41,394 bases of DNA from Terriglobia bacterium (GTDB taxonomy: Bacteria > Acidobacteriota > Terriglobia > Terriglobales > Acidobacteriaceae): NCBI GenBank assembly GCA_020073285.1, contig JAIQFM010000013.1:1-41394 (forward strand), in the 5' to 3' direction. Below the pieces are notes generated by a model. That model had not been told where the DNA came from, made no database searches, and worked only from the letters and a program-made list of their open reading frames with translations. A program made the translations under genes and the position numbers. This document shows positions 23,185 through 32,470 of this stretch, piece after piece; the first letter of the stretch is position 1, and each line of letters begins with the position of its first letter.

Positions 23185-23810
23185 TGGCCGCTCTCAATGC
23201 CCAGGTTGATCTTCACCCATTCCGTGTCCTGCTGCAGGATGGGGTAGTCCTTGCGCAAGGGGTGGCCTTTCCAGCCGTCGGGCAGCAGGATACGCTTCAG
23301 GTCGGGATGACCGTCGAAACCGATGCCGAACATATCGAACACTTCCCTCTCCAGCCAGTTCGCCGTGGACCAGATCGCCACCACGCTCGGGACGGAGGCG
23401 CCGTCCTTGAGCAGCGTCTTCACGCGAATGCGCTCGTTACGCGGGAAGGAATAAAGGATCCAGACCAGATCGAACTGCTCTTCGCGCTTGGGATAGTGCA
23501 CGGCGGTGATGTCGACGCAGTAGTCGAAGCCCTCGTCCTCGCGCAACAACTGCAAGGCCTCGTACACGATCGAGCCGTCCACCACCATGTAGTTCTGTCC
23601 CACGTACGTGCTGGCCTCGCGGATGCCGGAACCGAAGCGCGCCTTGAACTTGGCGACCATCTCCGATTCCCACGGCTGCGGGGTCGGCCCGGCGGGCTTG
23701 GCGGATGGCGCAGCAGCGGCCTTGGCAGCGGGCGGCGCCGCGGGTTTTTCTGCCGCCGGCTTGGACTCCGGCGGCTTGGGCTGGTCCTTGGAAGTTGTCT
23801 CGTCGGCCAT
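23181..23810 (-). CDS. nuoC: NADH-quinone oxidoreductase subunit C
   Basis: The 209-residue, 30-kDa-type subunit carries the family signature [18 protein letters not shown] and [16 protein letters not shown] near its end. The first 45 residues are a low-complexity Lys/Pro/Ala extension ([20 protein letters not shown]) that standard NuoC lacks, similar in style to the NuoM tail. No nuoB precedes it. Instead a 210-bp gap with a possible CRP/FNR-type box separates it from nuoA, so an internal promoter is possible. Confidence 0.93.
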   Translation of the reverse strand: MADETTSKDQPKPPESKPAAEKPAAPPAAKAAAAPSAKPAGPTPQPWESEMVAKFKARFGSGIREASTYVGQNYMVVDGSIVYEALQLLREDEGFDYCVDITAVHYPKREEQFDLVWILYSFPRNERIRVKTLLKDGASVPSVVAIWSTANWLEREVFDMFGIGFDGHPDLKRILLPDGWKGHPLRKDYPILQQDTEWVKINLGIESGQ

Positions 23811-23913
23811 TGAATTCCCTGCTCAGTCCTCACCGGTGCGGCTGCAATGGGTTGGGTCCCCTAGTTTTACCAATCAGGCGCAGCCCCTGCAACGCGCACA
23901 GCTCACATCAATC

Positions 23914-23929
23914 TGTGACTAATATCACT
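23914..23929. promoter_or_regulatory. Candidate CRP/FNR-type box in the nuoA-nuoC gap
   Basis: TGTGA-CTAATA-TCACT matches the TGTGA-N6-TCACA consensus at 9 of 10 fixed bases. It is about 100 bp before the nuoC start in a gap that holds no gene. The match is short and could be chance. Confidence 0.35.
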
Positions 23930-24020
23930 TCCGGGCTGGACATCGTTCCCGCGCAAACATCGCCCTGTGCGCTAAGTCACCCGGAGCAACGGCGGAGGGC
24001 GGGGCGTCCAGCGGCGGCGC

Positions 24021-24377
24021 CTACACCCATTCCAGCGCCCCCTTTTTCCAGATCCACACGTACCCCACGATCAGGATGGCCAGGAACACCAGCATCTCCA
24101 CCAGTCCGAACAAGCCCAGCGCCCGGTATTGCACCGCCCATGGAAACAGGAAGATGGTCTCCACGTCGAAGACCACGAACAGGATGGCGACGATGTAAAA
24201 CCGCACCGTGTAGCGGCCGCGCGCGTTGTCCACCGGGTCAATACCGCACTCGTACGGCATCAGCTTGGCTTTTTCCGGATTATTCGGCCGGACCAGCTTG
24301 CCGATCATGAGCGTCGCTGGGATCGCGATGGCGACGACGGCGACGAAGAGGAAGATGGGAACGTAGTTTTGCGGCAT
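24021..24377 (-). CDS. nuoA: NADH-quinone oxidoreductase subunit A
   Basis: The 118-residue protein has three membrane helices with the conserved loop KLMPYECGIDPVDNARGRYT between helices 1 and 2 and FYIVAILFVVFDVETIFLFP for helix 2. I start at ATG 24377, which has AGGGAG upstream. An upstream in-frame start would add 13 residues with no family support. It is the first gene of the operon, so the nuo promoter should lie between here and lysS. I do not see a clear one. Confidence 0.93.
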   Translation of the reverse strand: MPQNYVPIFLFVAVVAIAIPATLMIGKLVRPNNPEKAKLMPYECGIDPVDNARGRYTVRFYIVAILFVVFDVETIFLFPWAVQYRALGLFGLVEMLVFLAILIVGYVWIWKKGALEWV

Positions 24378-24567
24378 AACTCCCTGGACCGACCCGACGT
24401 GCACTCTGGAAAACACAACATACTACAGCCGTTTCCGCCGCCATACAAGCGAGGCGGATTACCGGTCACAGCGCCTAGTGAGCCATGAACACTCTCAATG
24501 TGCGCTTTCGGCAATCCGTCACGTCGCGGCGTGATGCCGCCGGCCCGGACGCCCGCCTTCCATCCTT

Positions 24568-24573
24568 TATAAT
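24568..24573 (+). promoter_or_regulatory. Probable -10 element for lysS
   Basis: A perfect TATAAT stands 31 bp before the lysS start. At 17-bp spacing the -35 position reads CCGGAC, a poor match. The short leader is in keeping with a housekeeping promoter. Confidence 0.45.
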
Positions 24574-24604
24574 CGTTGCTTTCCACATCGCAGGTTGAAC
24601 CGCC

Positions 24605-26224
24605 TTGGCACTCGACGAAAAGATCTACCAACTCCGCCGCGACAAACTGGCCCAGATCGAAGCCCTCGGCCAGCCGGCGTACCCGCACAAGTTCGCCACC
24701 ACCCACACGGTTCCACGGATCGTCGCCGATTACTCCGGCAAAACCTCCGAGGAACTCGAAGCCAACAAGGTCGAGGTGCGCATCGCCGGGCGTCTCATGG
24801 GCATTCGCCTGATGGGAAAGGCGGCTTTCGCGCACCTTCAGCAGGCCGGCCTGCGGCTGCAGATTTACGTCAAGAAGGACGCGGTCGGCGACCCTGGCTG
24901 GGAGTTGTTCAAGCTGCTCGATATCGGCGATCACATCGGCGTCCGCGGCTACCTGTTCCGCACCCGCACCGGCGAGCTCACGGTGCACGTGGAGGAGAGC
25001 ACCTTCCTCGCCAAGGACCTGCTCCCGCTGCCGGAAAAATGGCACGGGCTCACCGACGTCGAGACCCGTTACCGCCAGCGCTACGTGGACCTGGTGATGA
25101 ACCCCGAAGTACGCGCGGTCTTTGTGAAGCGCGCCAAGGTGGTGCAGGCGCTGCGGCGATTCTTCGACGCGCGCGGCTTCGTCGAGGTGGAAACGCCGAT
25201 GATGCACCCCATCGCCGGCGGCGCGGTGGCGCGCCCGTTTATCACCCACCACAACACCCTCGACGTCGATCTTTATTTAAGGATCGCGCCCGAGTTGTAC
25301 CTGAAGCGGTTGATCGTCGGCGGGATGGAGCGCGTGTACGAAATCAACCGCAACTTCCGCAACGAAGGCATCTCCACGCAGCATAACCCCGAGTTCACGA
25401 TGCTCGAGTTCTACCAGGCCTACAGCGATTACCGCGACCTGATGGACCTGACCGAGGAGATGCTGCCCTTCGTGGCCCGCGAGGTGAACGGCGCGACCGT
25501 CAACACCTTCAACGGCCGCGAACTGGATTGGACCGCGTGGCAGCGGCTCTCCATGCGTGACGCGATCGTCAAGTACTGGCCAGACGCCGCCGCGCCCGCG
25601 CCGCAGTCGCCCGACTTTTCCGACGCGGCCAAGCTCGAAGCGGCCGTCAGTCGCCTCAATTCCGTCCGCGGCGAAGCGATTGGTGAGCGCGAGCGCCTCG
25701 ACGGCGTCGGCCGCGAGGCAATCGAACGCGTCGAGTTCGACGGCGCCGATCTCGGCAAGACCACCGTCGCGCTGTTCGAAGCCGTCGCCGAAAAAATGCT
25801 CTTCCAGCCCACCATGATTTACGACTTTCCCAAGTCCGTCTCGCCCCTGTCGAAGGACAAGCGCGACCAGCCCGGCTGGGTCGAGCGTTTCGAGGTCTTC
25901 GTCGGCGGCCTGGAAATCGGCAACGCCTTCAGCGAGCTGAACGACCCCGAGGAGCAACTGCGGCGGTTCCAGGACCAGGTCCGCGCCCGCGCCGCCGGTG
26001 ACGAGGAAGCCATGGCCGAGGTGGATTACGACTACGTCCGCGCTCTCTCCTACGGCATGCCGCCGACCGCGGGTTACGGCGTGGGAATTGATCGTGTCAC
26101 GATGTTGCTGACCGACTCGCGCTCCATCCGCGACGTCATCCTATTTCCTTTGCTCCGCCCGGAAAAAGCCACAGGCCCCGCGCAGGATGCAGCGGAAGCG
26201 GATGCCGCCGCCGGCAAGAAATAG
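24605..26224 (+). CDS. lysS: Lysine--tRNA ligase, class II
   Basis: The 539-residue enzyme charges tRNA-Lys with lysine using ATP. An N-terminal OB-fold for anticodon binding ([20 protein letters not shown]) precedes the class II core. Motif 1 is around [18 protein letters not shown], motif 2 is [17 protein letters not shown] and motif 3 is [16 protein letters not shown]. It is longer than the usual 490-510 residues because of an Ala/Pro-rich insertion near residues 325-360 and an acidic Ala-rich tail. The frame opens at TTG 24605, with AGGTTG a few bases upstream; I see no nearby ATG. It is transcribed away from nuo. A tRNA-Lys gene lies 5 kb downstream. Confidence 0.93.
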   Translation: MALDEKIYQLRRDKLAQIEALGQPAYPHKFATTHTVPRIVADYSGKTSEELEANKVEVRIAGRLMGIRLMGKAAFAHLQQAGLRLQIYVKKDAVGDPGWELFKLLDIGDHIGVRGYLFRTRTGELTVHVEESTFLAKDLLPLPEKWHGLTDVETRYRQRYVDLVMNPEVRAVFVKRAKVVQALRRFFDARGFVEVETPMMHPIAGGAVARPFITHHNTLDVDLYLRIAPELYLKRLIVGGMERVYEINRNFRNEGISTQHNPEFTMLEFYQAYSDYRDLMDLTEEMLPFVAREVNGATVNTFNGRELDWTAWQRLSMRDAIVKYWPDAAAPAPQSPDFSDAAKLEAAVSRLNSVRGEAIGERERLDGVGREAIERVEFDGADLGKTTVALFEAVAEKMLFQPTMIYDFPKSVSPLSKDKRDQPGWVERFEVFVGGLEIGNAFSELNDPEEQLRRFQDQVRARAAGDEEAMAEVDYDYVRALSYGMPPTAGYGVGIDRVTMLLTDSRSIRDVILFPLLRPEKATGPAQDAAEADAAAGKK

Positions 26225-26282
26225 AATGTCGCGTCCGTGTTTACCACCGGGCCACCAAAATCACCGAGGCGCACCTGGAAGG

Positions 26283-26311
26283 GTCTCGGTGCCCTCGGTG
26301 CCTCGGTGGTT
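26283..26311. repeat. CGGTG-rich dispersed repeat, copy 2
   Basis: The segment TCTCGGTGCCCTCGGTGCC runs on into TCGGTGGTT. Its two-step pattern copies that of the CCTCTGTGTCCTCTGTGG repeats at 13742 and 37474. It lies between lysS and the activase gene, where no other feature is seen. Confidence 0.45.
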
Positions 26312-26489
26312 GAAACGCAAATATTTTCGTCTTGCTCCCGTTTCCGTTCGCGCTCGCCAATTTTCCATTCGCTGCTAGCTGGTTCCGGTTCGCCCCCGGT
26401 TGTTGCACAGGGTGTGTTCCTGCCTCACAGGTGCCGGTGAGCACGGTCACAGACCCTAGAGACAAGTACGCGTTAACTCATTGTCCTGC

Positions 26490-29400
26490 ATGGCTATCAA
26501 CATCGGCCTGGACATCGGCGCCGTCAGCCTCAAGCTGGCCGCCATCGGCGCGCCCGGCGATCATAGACTGTTCGATCGCCTGACCGCGAAGAATCCCGAC
26601 GGCTTCTTCCGCGCCGAGTTCCCGGCTGCCTCGGCGCTTGCCGGGCATCCGCTGGTGCTGTCGCGTTACCGCCGTATCCAGGGCAGTCCGATGCAGTCCA
26701 CCTTCGACCTGCTGAAGGAGTTCTACGAGCACGTGCCCGAGGAAAAGGTCGAAGGCATCCGCGTCACCGGCTCGGGCAGCGAGCTGATTGCCAAAGTCCT
26801 CGGCATATATTTCGAAAACGAATTTCGCACCGTCGCCAAGGGCGTGCGCGAGTTTTATCCCGACGTACGCACCGTCTTCGAAATGGGCGGCGAGACCTCG
26901 AAGTACGTCCGGCTCGAACCCACCGCGCAATCCAAGTATCTCGGCATCGTGGATTACCAGTCGAGCGGCGACTGCGCCGCCGGCACCGGTTCGTTCATCG
27001 ACCAACAGGCCTCGCGTCTTCTCTACACCGTGGAAGAAGTCGGACCCGCAGCCTGCGGCGCCAGTTGCGCGGCGCGCGTCGCGGGACGCTGCTCGGTGTT
27101 CGCCAAGTCCGACATGATCCACGCCCAGCAGAAGGGCTACACCACCGACCAGATCTTGCGCGGCTTGTGCGACGCGGTGGCGCGCAATTTCAAATCGGCG
27201 ATCGTTAAGGGCAAGCAGGTGGCGCCGCCGGTGGCGTTCGTGGGCGGCGTCGCCCTGAACCAGGGCGTGCGCAACGCCCTGCGCGACGCTTTTCAGCTCA
27301 GCGACGACGAATTCATTGTCCCCGAGTACTATTGCTGGCTGGGCGCGCTGGGCGCGGCCATTTTCGAAGCCGGCGAGACGCGCAAGCGCTCCTTCAAGCG
27401 CATTCACCAGCTCCGGCAGCACGCCGGAAAACAGACCTTCGCCTGTTCCGAACCGCTGTCCATGGAAGGCGTCCTGCTGCTGCGCGACCGGGTCGCGGAC
27501 GTTACCGTTCCCGCCCAGGGCAAGATTGACGCCTACCTCGGCATTGATATCGGCTCGGTCAGCACCAACCTGGTCGCGATCGATACGCACGGCAATCTGC
27601 TGCACGAGATCTATCTGCGCACGCAGGGCCGTCCCATCGAAGTCGTGGACAAGGGGTTGGAGGAGATCGAGCAAGTGCTCGGCGACCGGTTGAACGTCCT
27701 CGGCGTCGGCACCACCGGCTCGGGGCGCGAATTGATCGGCGAACTGGTCGGCGCCGACACCGTCAACGACGAAATCACCGCCCACAAAACCGGCGCCATG
27801 CACGTCTCCGAGCGGCTCGGCATGGAGCGCGTGGACACCATCTTCGAAATTGGCGGCCAGGATTCCAAATTCATCCGCATTGACGACGGCGTCGTCGTGG
27901 ATTTCACCATGAACGAAGCCTGCGCCGCCGGCACGGGATCGTTTCTCGAAGAGCAGGCGGAGAAGCTCGGCATCTCCATCAAGGGCGAGTTCGCGCAACT
28001 GGCGTTGGCTTCCACCAAGCCGGCGCGCCTGGGCGAGCGCTGCACCGTCTTCATGGAGCGCGACGTCACCAGCCTGCTGCTGAAGGGCGCCGAGGTCGGC
28101 GATCTCGCCGCCGGCCTGGCGTACTCGGTGGCGCTGAATTATCTGAACCGCGTCGTGCGCGGGCGCAAGATCGGCGGCGTCATTTTCTTCCAGGGCGGCA
28201 CCGCCTACAACGACGCCGTTGCGGCCGCGTTTTCGCAGATTCTCGGCAAGCGCATCATCGTGCCGCCGCACAATGGTGTGATCGGCGCCATCGGCATGGC
28301 CCTGATCGCGCAGGAGGTCATGCAGCAGCGCGGGCGCCCGGCCAGCAAGTTCCGCGGCTACCATCTCGACCGGGTCGACTACAAAACGCGCGAGTTCGTC
28401 TGCAAGGCGTGTTCCAATTTCTGCGACATCAAGGAATTCGACATCGAGGGCCAGCGCACCTACTGGGGCGACAAGTGCTCCGACAAATTCCGCAAGCGCG
28501 CCCGCACCGACCGCAAGCCGGTGGTCGAGGACCTGATTGAATATCGCGACAAGATCCTCGAGCAGGTGCTAAAGCCGCCGGCGGGGAACCGCAAAAAAGT
28601 CGGCATCCCGCGCACCATGTTTTTCTACGATCGCTTCCCCTTCTGGTGCGCGTACATGCAGGAACTCGGTTTTGAGGTGGTGGTCTCGCCGCGCACCGAC
28701 CCGGTCATCGCCACCAGCGGCGACGAACTGGCGATCGCGCAGCCCTGCTTCCCCGTCAAGGTCGCGCACGGGCATGTGCAGAAGCTGCTCGGCAGCGGCG
28801 TGGATTACGTCTTGCTCCCCAACACGCTTAACGAATATTCCGAGCAGCAGGCGGAAGAATCGCATCTTTGCCCGTGGAACCAGACGCTGCCCTTCGTGGT
28901 GCGCGCCATCCCGCAAATGGAAGCCGCGCGCGAGAAGTTCCTCGTGCCCACCGTCAACTTCCGCTACGGGCGCAAGCACGTCGAGAAGGAACTGGCGGAA
29001 TTCGCCAAGACACTCGCCATCTCGCGCCGCATGAGCGACCGCGCCGTCACCGCCGCCTACGCCGCCCAGGGCGCTTTCACCGATCAGATTCTGGAAGCCG
29101 GCGCGCATGCCCTCGACGCCCTGGAGCGCAGCGGCGAACCCGCGCTCGTTCTGGTTGGCCGCTCCTACAACCTCTACGACCGCAGCATCAATTGCGACAT
29201 TCCGCGCAAGCTGCGCGTGCAGTACGGCGCCAACGTCATCCCCATGGATTTTCTCGCGCTGGAGAAGGAAGACATCCGCGAGGTCAATCCCAACATGTAT
29301 TGGAACTCCGGGCGCCGGATTCTGGCTGCGGCGCGCATCACGCGGCGCCGCCGCAACCTGCATGTGGTGTACATCTCGAATTTCAAGTGTGGCCCCGATT

Positions 29401-29552
29401 CCTACATCAAGTCGTTCATGAACGAGGCCGCCGGAAAACCGGGCCTGATGCTCCAGTTCGACGGGCATTCCAACGATGCCGGCTTCATCACGCGTTGCGA
29501 AGCCTATCTCGACAGCAAAGGATTTCTGCGATGCTCCGCCACCACCACGTAA
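26490..29552 (+). CDS. Double-headed 2-hydroxyacyl-CoA dehydratase activase with DUF2229 region
   Basis: The 1,020-residue protein joins two BadF/BcrA-type ATPase domains. Domain 1 (about 3-300) begins NIGLDIGAVSLKLAAIG and has Cys162 (DCAAGTGSF) and Cys201 (GRCSVFAKSD). Domain 2 (about 347-612) begins YLGIDIGSVSTNLVAID and has Cys478 (ACAAGTGSF) and Cys518 (ERCTVFMERD). In the HgdC homodimer the equivalent cysteines, 39 apart, hold one 4Fe-4S cluster between subunits, so this chain may fold as its own dimer. A four-cysteine patch (638, 641, 645, 663) and the DUF2229 region (about 700-1015) follow. Such activases drive low-potential electron transfer with ATP. The substrate is unknown. I start at ATG 26490; a TTG nine bases upstream is less likely. 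Confidence 0.85.
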   Translation: MAINIGLDIGAVSLKLAAIGAPGDHRLFDRLTAKNPDGFFRAEFPAASALAGHPLVLSRYRRIQGSPMQSTFDLLKEFYEHVPEEKVEGIRVTGSGSELIAKVLGIYFENEFRTVAKGVREFYPDVRTVFEMGGETSKYVRLEPTAQSKYLGIVDYQSSGDCAAGTGSFIDQQASRLLYTVEEVGPAACGASCAARVAGRCSVFAKSDMIHAQQKGYTTDQILRGLCDAVARNFKSAIVKGKQVAPPVAFVGGVALNQGVRNALRDAFQLSDDEFIVPEYYCWLGALGAAIFEAGETRKRSFKRIHQLRQHAGKQTFACSEPLSMEGVLLLRDRVADVTVPAQGKIDAYLGIDIGSVSTNLVAIDTHGNLLHEIYLRTQGRPIEVVDKGLEEIEQVLGDRLNVLGVGTTGSGRELIGELVGADTVNDEITAHKTGAMHVSERLGMERVDTIFEIGGQDSKFIRIDDGVVVDFTMNEACAAGTGSFLEEQAEKLGISIKGEFAQLALASTKPARLGERCTVFMERDVTSLLLKGAEVGDLAAGLAYSVALNYLNRVVRGRKIGGVIFFQGGTAYNDAVAAAFSQILGKRIIVPPHNGVIGAIGMALIAQEVMQQRGRPASKFRGYHLDRVDYKTREFVCKACSNFCDIKEFDIEGQRTYWGDKCSDKFRKRARTDRKPVVEDLIEYRDKILEQVLKPPAGNRKKVGIPRTMFFYDRFPFWCAYMQELGFEVVVSPRTDPVIATSGDELAIAQPCFPVKVAHGHVQKLLGSGVDYVLLPNTLNEYSEQQAEESHLCPWNQTLPFVVRAIPQMEAAREKFLVPTVNFRYGRKHVEKELAEFAKTLAISRRMSDRAVTAAYAAQGAFTDQILEAGAHALDALERSGEPALVLVGRSYNLYDRSINCDIPRKLRVQYGANVIPMDFLALEKEDIREVNPNMYWNSGRRILAAARITRRRRNLHVVYISNFKCGPDSYIKSFMNEAAGKPGLMLQFDGHSNDAGFITRCEAYLDSKGFLRCSATTT

Positions 29553-30847
29553 CGCGCAAGATCGGCGCCGGTCACGTGCTGGCCGGAAAAACGGTTTACA
29601 TTCCCGCCATGGCGCAGGGCAGCGTGGAGGCGTTCGCGAGCGTGTTCCGCTGGCTCGGCATCGACGCCTATCCGACGCCCGCTTCCAACGATCGCACGCG
29701 CGAACTGGGCGCCAAGCACACCGCCGGCGACGAGTGTTACCCGGCGAAAGTCACCGTCGGTGACTTCCTGCGTATCACCGAACAGCCCGGCTTCGATCCC
29801 CGCCAGACCGTGTTCTTCATGGCCACCGCCGACGGCCCTTGCCGCTTCGGTCAGTACGCGCCCTTCCTGCGCAAGCTGCTCGATGAAGCCGGCTATCCCG
29901 GCGTGCAGGTCTTCTCGCCCACCAGCAAGAACGGCTACGAGGACATCGGCGAAGTTGCCGGGCCATTCCTGCGCACCTCGTGGCGCGCGCTGGTGACCGC
30001 CGACCTGCTGCGTAAGGCGCTGCTCAAGACGCGTCCTTACGAAAGCGTTGCCGGCGACGCCGACCGCGCCTATGACGAGTCCCTCGCCGACCTCTGCCGC
30101 ACGATTGAAAACAGTTGTGCCGACACCAAGTGCCAGCTCAAGCAGATTGTGGGTGCCATGGAGCGTGCCCGTGAGCGCTTCCGCCGCGTTCCGGCCCGCT
30201 ACGACCGCGACCTGCCGCTGATCGGCGTAGTCGGCGAAATTTTCTGCCGCCTCAACAACTTCAGCAACGACGACCTCGTGCGCAAACTCGAAGGCTATGA
30301 AGCCGAGGCATGGATCAGCGACATCATGGAGTGGATCGCCTACACCAACTCCGAACAGGCGCGCCGCCTCAAGCTGTGCGGGCGCACCTGGTCGTTCGAG
30401 ATGGGCAAGACGCTACTGCGCGACCGGATTCAGCTCGCCGACGAACACGCCCTCGCCGCGCCCTTCCACGACGACGCCATCGGATACGAAGAGCCGCCCA
30501 TCGAGGAGGTTCTCCGCCTTGCCGAGCCCTACCTCCCGGTGTCGGGCGTCATGGGCGAAATGGTGCTCAGCGTCGGCAAGGCCGCGTATCTTGCCAAACA
30601 CGGCGCCGACGGCATCATCGACATCAGCCCCTTCACCTGCATGAACGGCATCGTCAGCGAAGCCATCTACCCGAAGCTCAGCAAGGACTACGGCGGGATT
30701 CCCATTCGCAACTTTTACTTCGATGGTACGCAGTCCGATCTCGATCGCGACCTCGGCATCTACATGGAGCTGGCGCGCTCCTACCGCGAGAAGAAAAATT
30801 GGGCGCGCCGCTACCCCGCCTACTTCGGCGCGGCCGCCGCCGACTAA
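29531..30847 (+). CDS. Dehydratase-like partner subunit of the DUF2229 activase
   Basis: The 438-residue protein resembles the 2-hydroxyglutaryl-CoA dehydratase component that often forms the end of single-chain DUF2229 proteins (near 1,400 residues). Here it is a separate gene. Candidate Fe-S ligands are Cys69 (GDECYPAKVTVG) and Cys104 (DGPCRFGQY), with more cysteines in ENSCADTKC, GEIFCRLNNFSN and SPFTCMNGIVSEA. The ATG at 29531 lies inside the end of the activase gene (22-base overlap) with AAAGGA upstream, so the two are translated together and probably form one complex. The nature of the reduced or dehydrated substrate cannot be read from the sequence. Confidence 0.8.
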   Translation: MLRHHHVTRKIGAGHVLAGKTVYIPAMAQGSVEAFASVFRWLGIDAYPTPASNDRTRELGAKHTAGDECYPAKVTVGDFLRITEQPGFDPRQTVFFMATADGPCRFGQYAPFLRKLLDEAGYPGVQVFSPTSKNGYEDIGEVAGPFLRTSWRALVTADLLRKALLKTRPYESVAGDADRAYDESLADLCRTIENSCADTKCQLKQIVGAMERARERFRRVPARYDRDLPLIGVVGEIFCRLNNFSNDDLVRKLEGYEAEAWISDIMEWIAYTNSEQARRLKLCGRTWSFEMGKTLLRDRIQLADEHALAAPFHDDAIGYEEPPIEEVLRLAEPYLPVSGVMGEMVLSVGKAAYLAKHGADGIIDISPFTCMNGIVSEAIYPKLSKDYGGIPIRNFYFDGTQSDLDRDLGIYMELARSYREKKNWARRYPAYFGAAAAD

Positions 30848-30889
30848 GCTCCATCGATCATAATCGCCTTGGTAATTGTGACTGCACGA

Positions 30890-30922
30890 AAGCCGCCGGT
30901 CTTCGGCAACCGTGGCTGCGGT
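30890..30922 (+). terminator. Weak hairpin after the dehydratase gene
   Basis: An imperfect GC-rich stem (GCCGCCGGT with ACCGTGGC) is followed by GCGGTTTT about 40 bp beyond the stop codon. It could end the activase transcript, but the stem has mismatches and the T-run is short. Confidence 0.25.
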
Positions 30923-31028
30923 TTTACTGGATCCGACTTTAGGGCGCTCTGCGCAACGCCCTCACCCGTCTAGGTGCAACGCACTCGGCTCGCCATCTCT
31001 AACTGGTGGGGAAGTAGCGGTGGGAAGA

Positions 31029-31104
31029 TGGTGAGCGCGGCAGGATTCGAACCTGCGACCCATGCCTTAAAAGGGCATTGCTCTACCAACTGAGCTACGC
31101 GCCC
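31029..31104 (-). tRNA. tRNA-Lys (anticodon UUU)
   Basis: The - strand folds as a full cloverleaf. The acceptor is GGGCGCG/CGCGCTC with one G-U pair, the D arm is GCTC..GAGC and the anticodon stem ATGCC/GGCAT has loop CTTTTAA. The T arm GCAGG-TTCGAAT-CCTGC completes the fold. The discriminator A and CCA are encoded (31029-31032). Confidence 0.95.
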
Positions 31105-31175
31105 ATATTGAATCCAATCTACCACATCCCGAAGGGTTCAGTTGATGCGCCCGCGTCGAGCTGGGATCACGACTG

Positions 31176-31205
31176 CCAAAACAAACAGCCACTCGTAAGT
31201 GGCTG
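31176..31205 (-). terminator. Terminator after tRNA-Val
   Basis: A perfect 8-bp stem CAGCCACT/AGTGGCTG with loop CGTA (31186-31205) is followed on the - strand by TTTGTTTTGG. It lies 19 bp beyond the tRNA-Val end, so the two tRNAs are probably separate transcripts. Confidence 0.7.
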
Positions 31206-31224
31206 TGCGGTCACCGGAAATCTA

Positions 31225-31299
<75 letters not shown>

Positions 31300-31561
31300 T
31301 GCCCTGCAAAATCAACCACTTGCAATTTTATCAGTCAGCGACTTGGGAACGCAAAGGAACCGCAGGCCGAATCATTCTCACGACCTCCGTTGCGCTCCAA
31401 TTTGGCGGGCCTGACTACCTGCATGTACACGTCCAGCGTAATCTGCCGCTGGCATGGCGAAGTGACTCTTGCGCCGTCTTCACGTCTTCACCATTGGCCT
31501 TGAGCATCGTCGCGTAGCTGTTGCTCCACGTTTTTCTTTAACTCGCGGCTATATTAAGAGC

Positions 31562-32275
31562 ATGTCCGGTTCTCCCCAAAACAACGGCGCGCAGACGTTG
31601 CTCATCGATGCCGATGACACGCTGTGGGAGAACAACATCTACTTCGAGCGCGCGATCGCCCATTTCATTTCGTATCTGAACCACCGCGAGTATTCGCCGC
31701 AGCAGGTGCGGGCGGTGCTGAACCAAGTGGAGCGCGAATGCATCGTCTCGCACGGATATGGGCTGCACAGCTTCGCGCACGCGCTGATGCGGACGTTCGA
31801 GCGGTTGGCGGTAGATTCGGTCACGCCGGAACAGCACCAGCGCATTCGCAGCTTCGCGCATGCCATTGCGGAGCATCCGGTGGAGATCCTGGCGGGCGTG
31901 ACGGAGACCTTGGCGTACCTGACGGCGCGGCATCACCTGATCCTGATGACCAAGGGCGACATCACGGAACAGTCAGGGAAGGTGGAGCGATCGGGATTGA
32001 AGGAATATTTCGCGGCGGTGGAGATCGTGGCGGAGAAGGACGCAGGGACGTACAGCGAAGTGGTGTCCAAGTACGGGCTGGCGCACGACGCGACGTGGAT
32101 GATCGGCAACAGCCCGAAGTCGGACATCAATCCGGCGCTGGCGGCGGGGTTGAACGCGGTGTTCGTGCCCCACGATCAGACCTGGATCCTGGAGCATGAG
32201 GAAGTGGCGCAGGCGCCGCAGGGGCAGATGTTGATCGTGGTGGAGAAATTTGCGGGGTTGAGGGAGCACTTTTAG
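31562..32275 (+). CDS. HAD-superfamily hydrolase, YjjG/phosphatase-like
   Basis: The 237-residue cytosolic protein has the HAD motifs. LLIDADDTLW (Asp16 nucleophile, Asp18 acid/base) is motif I, LILMTKGD is motif II with its Thr, and a Lys in VEIVAEKDAGTY is motif III. WMIGNSPKSDINPALAAGL is motif IV with the Mg-binding Asp. A helical cap lies between about residues 25 and 105, which points to a C1-type cap as in YjjG-like nucleotidases and pyrophosphatases. The substrate cannot be predicted. I start at ATG 31562 with AAGAG upstream; a longer frame upstream adds residues unlike the family. A 7-bp repeat array follows the stop at once. Confidence 0.8.
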   Translation: MSGSPQNNGAQTLLIDADDTLWENNIYFERAIAHFISYLNHREYSPQQVRAVLNQVERECIVSHGYGLHSFAHALMRTFERLAVDSVTPEQHQRIRSFAHAIAEHPVEILAGVTETLAYLTARHHLILMTKGDITEQSGKVERSGLKEYFAAVEIVAEKDAGTYSEVVSKYGLAHDATWMIGNSPKSDINPALAAGLNAVFVPHDQTWILEHEEVAQAPQGQMLIVVEKFAGLREHF

Positions 32276-32336
32276 GGGTCGCGGGTCGGCGGTCGACGGC
32301 AGAAGCGTTGACGATTGTCGATTGACGATTGCGTTC
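32276..32336. repeat. 7-bp tandem array after the HAD gene
   Basis: Eight consecutive heptads start just after the stop: GGGTCGC, GGGTCGG, CGGTCGA, CGGCAGA, AGCGTTG, ACGATTG, TCGATTG and ACGATTG. The unit length and the GGTCGA core match the arrays in the nuo operon. Confidence 0.7.
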
Positions 32337-32470
32337 CACACGGAGTATTTCCGTAACCGATTGCGAGCACGCGAGTTTGAACCTATCTAGCTAATACGGG
32401 AGCGGAATCGGGAAGGGTTACGGCGTGGTACTCTCATTCTGCTCTGTGATTCTTGCTCCCGCGCGCCACG

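Noticed and set aside
23811-24020. A hidden nuoB in the nuoA-nuoC gap
   Set aside because: The gap is only 210 bp and no frame shows the nuoB cysteine motifs. A full nuoB needs about 500 bp.
26478-28364. 628-codon - strand ORF opposite the activase
   Set aside because: Composition is typical of a mirror frame. The + strand has all activase motifs.
28868-29530. Upstream extension of the dehydratase-like ORF
   Set aside because: It overlaps the activase gene for over 600 bases in another frame. The ATG at 29531 has a ribosome site and the family likeness begins there.
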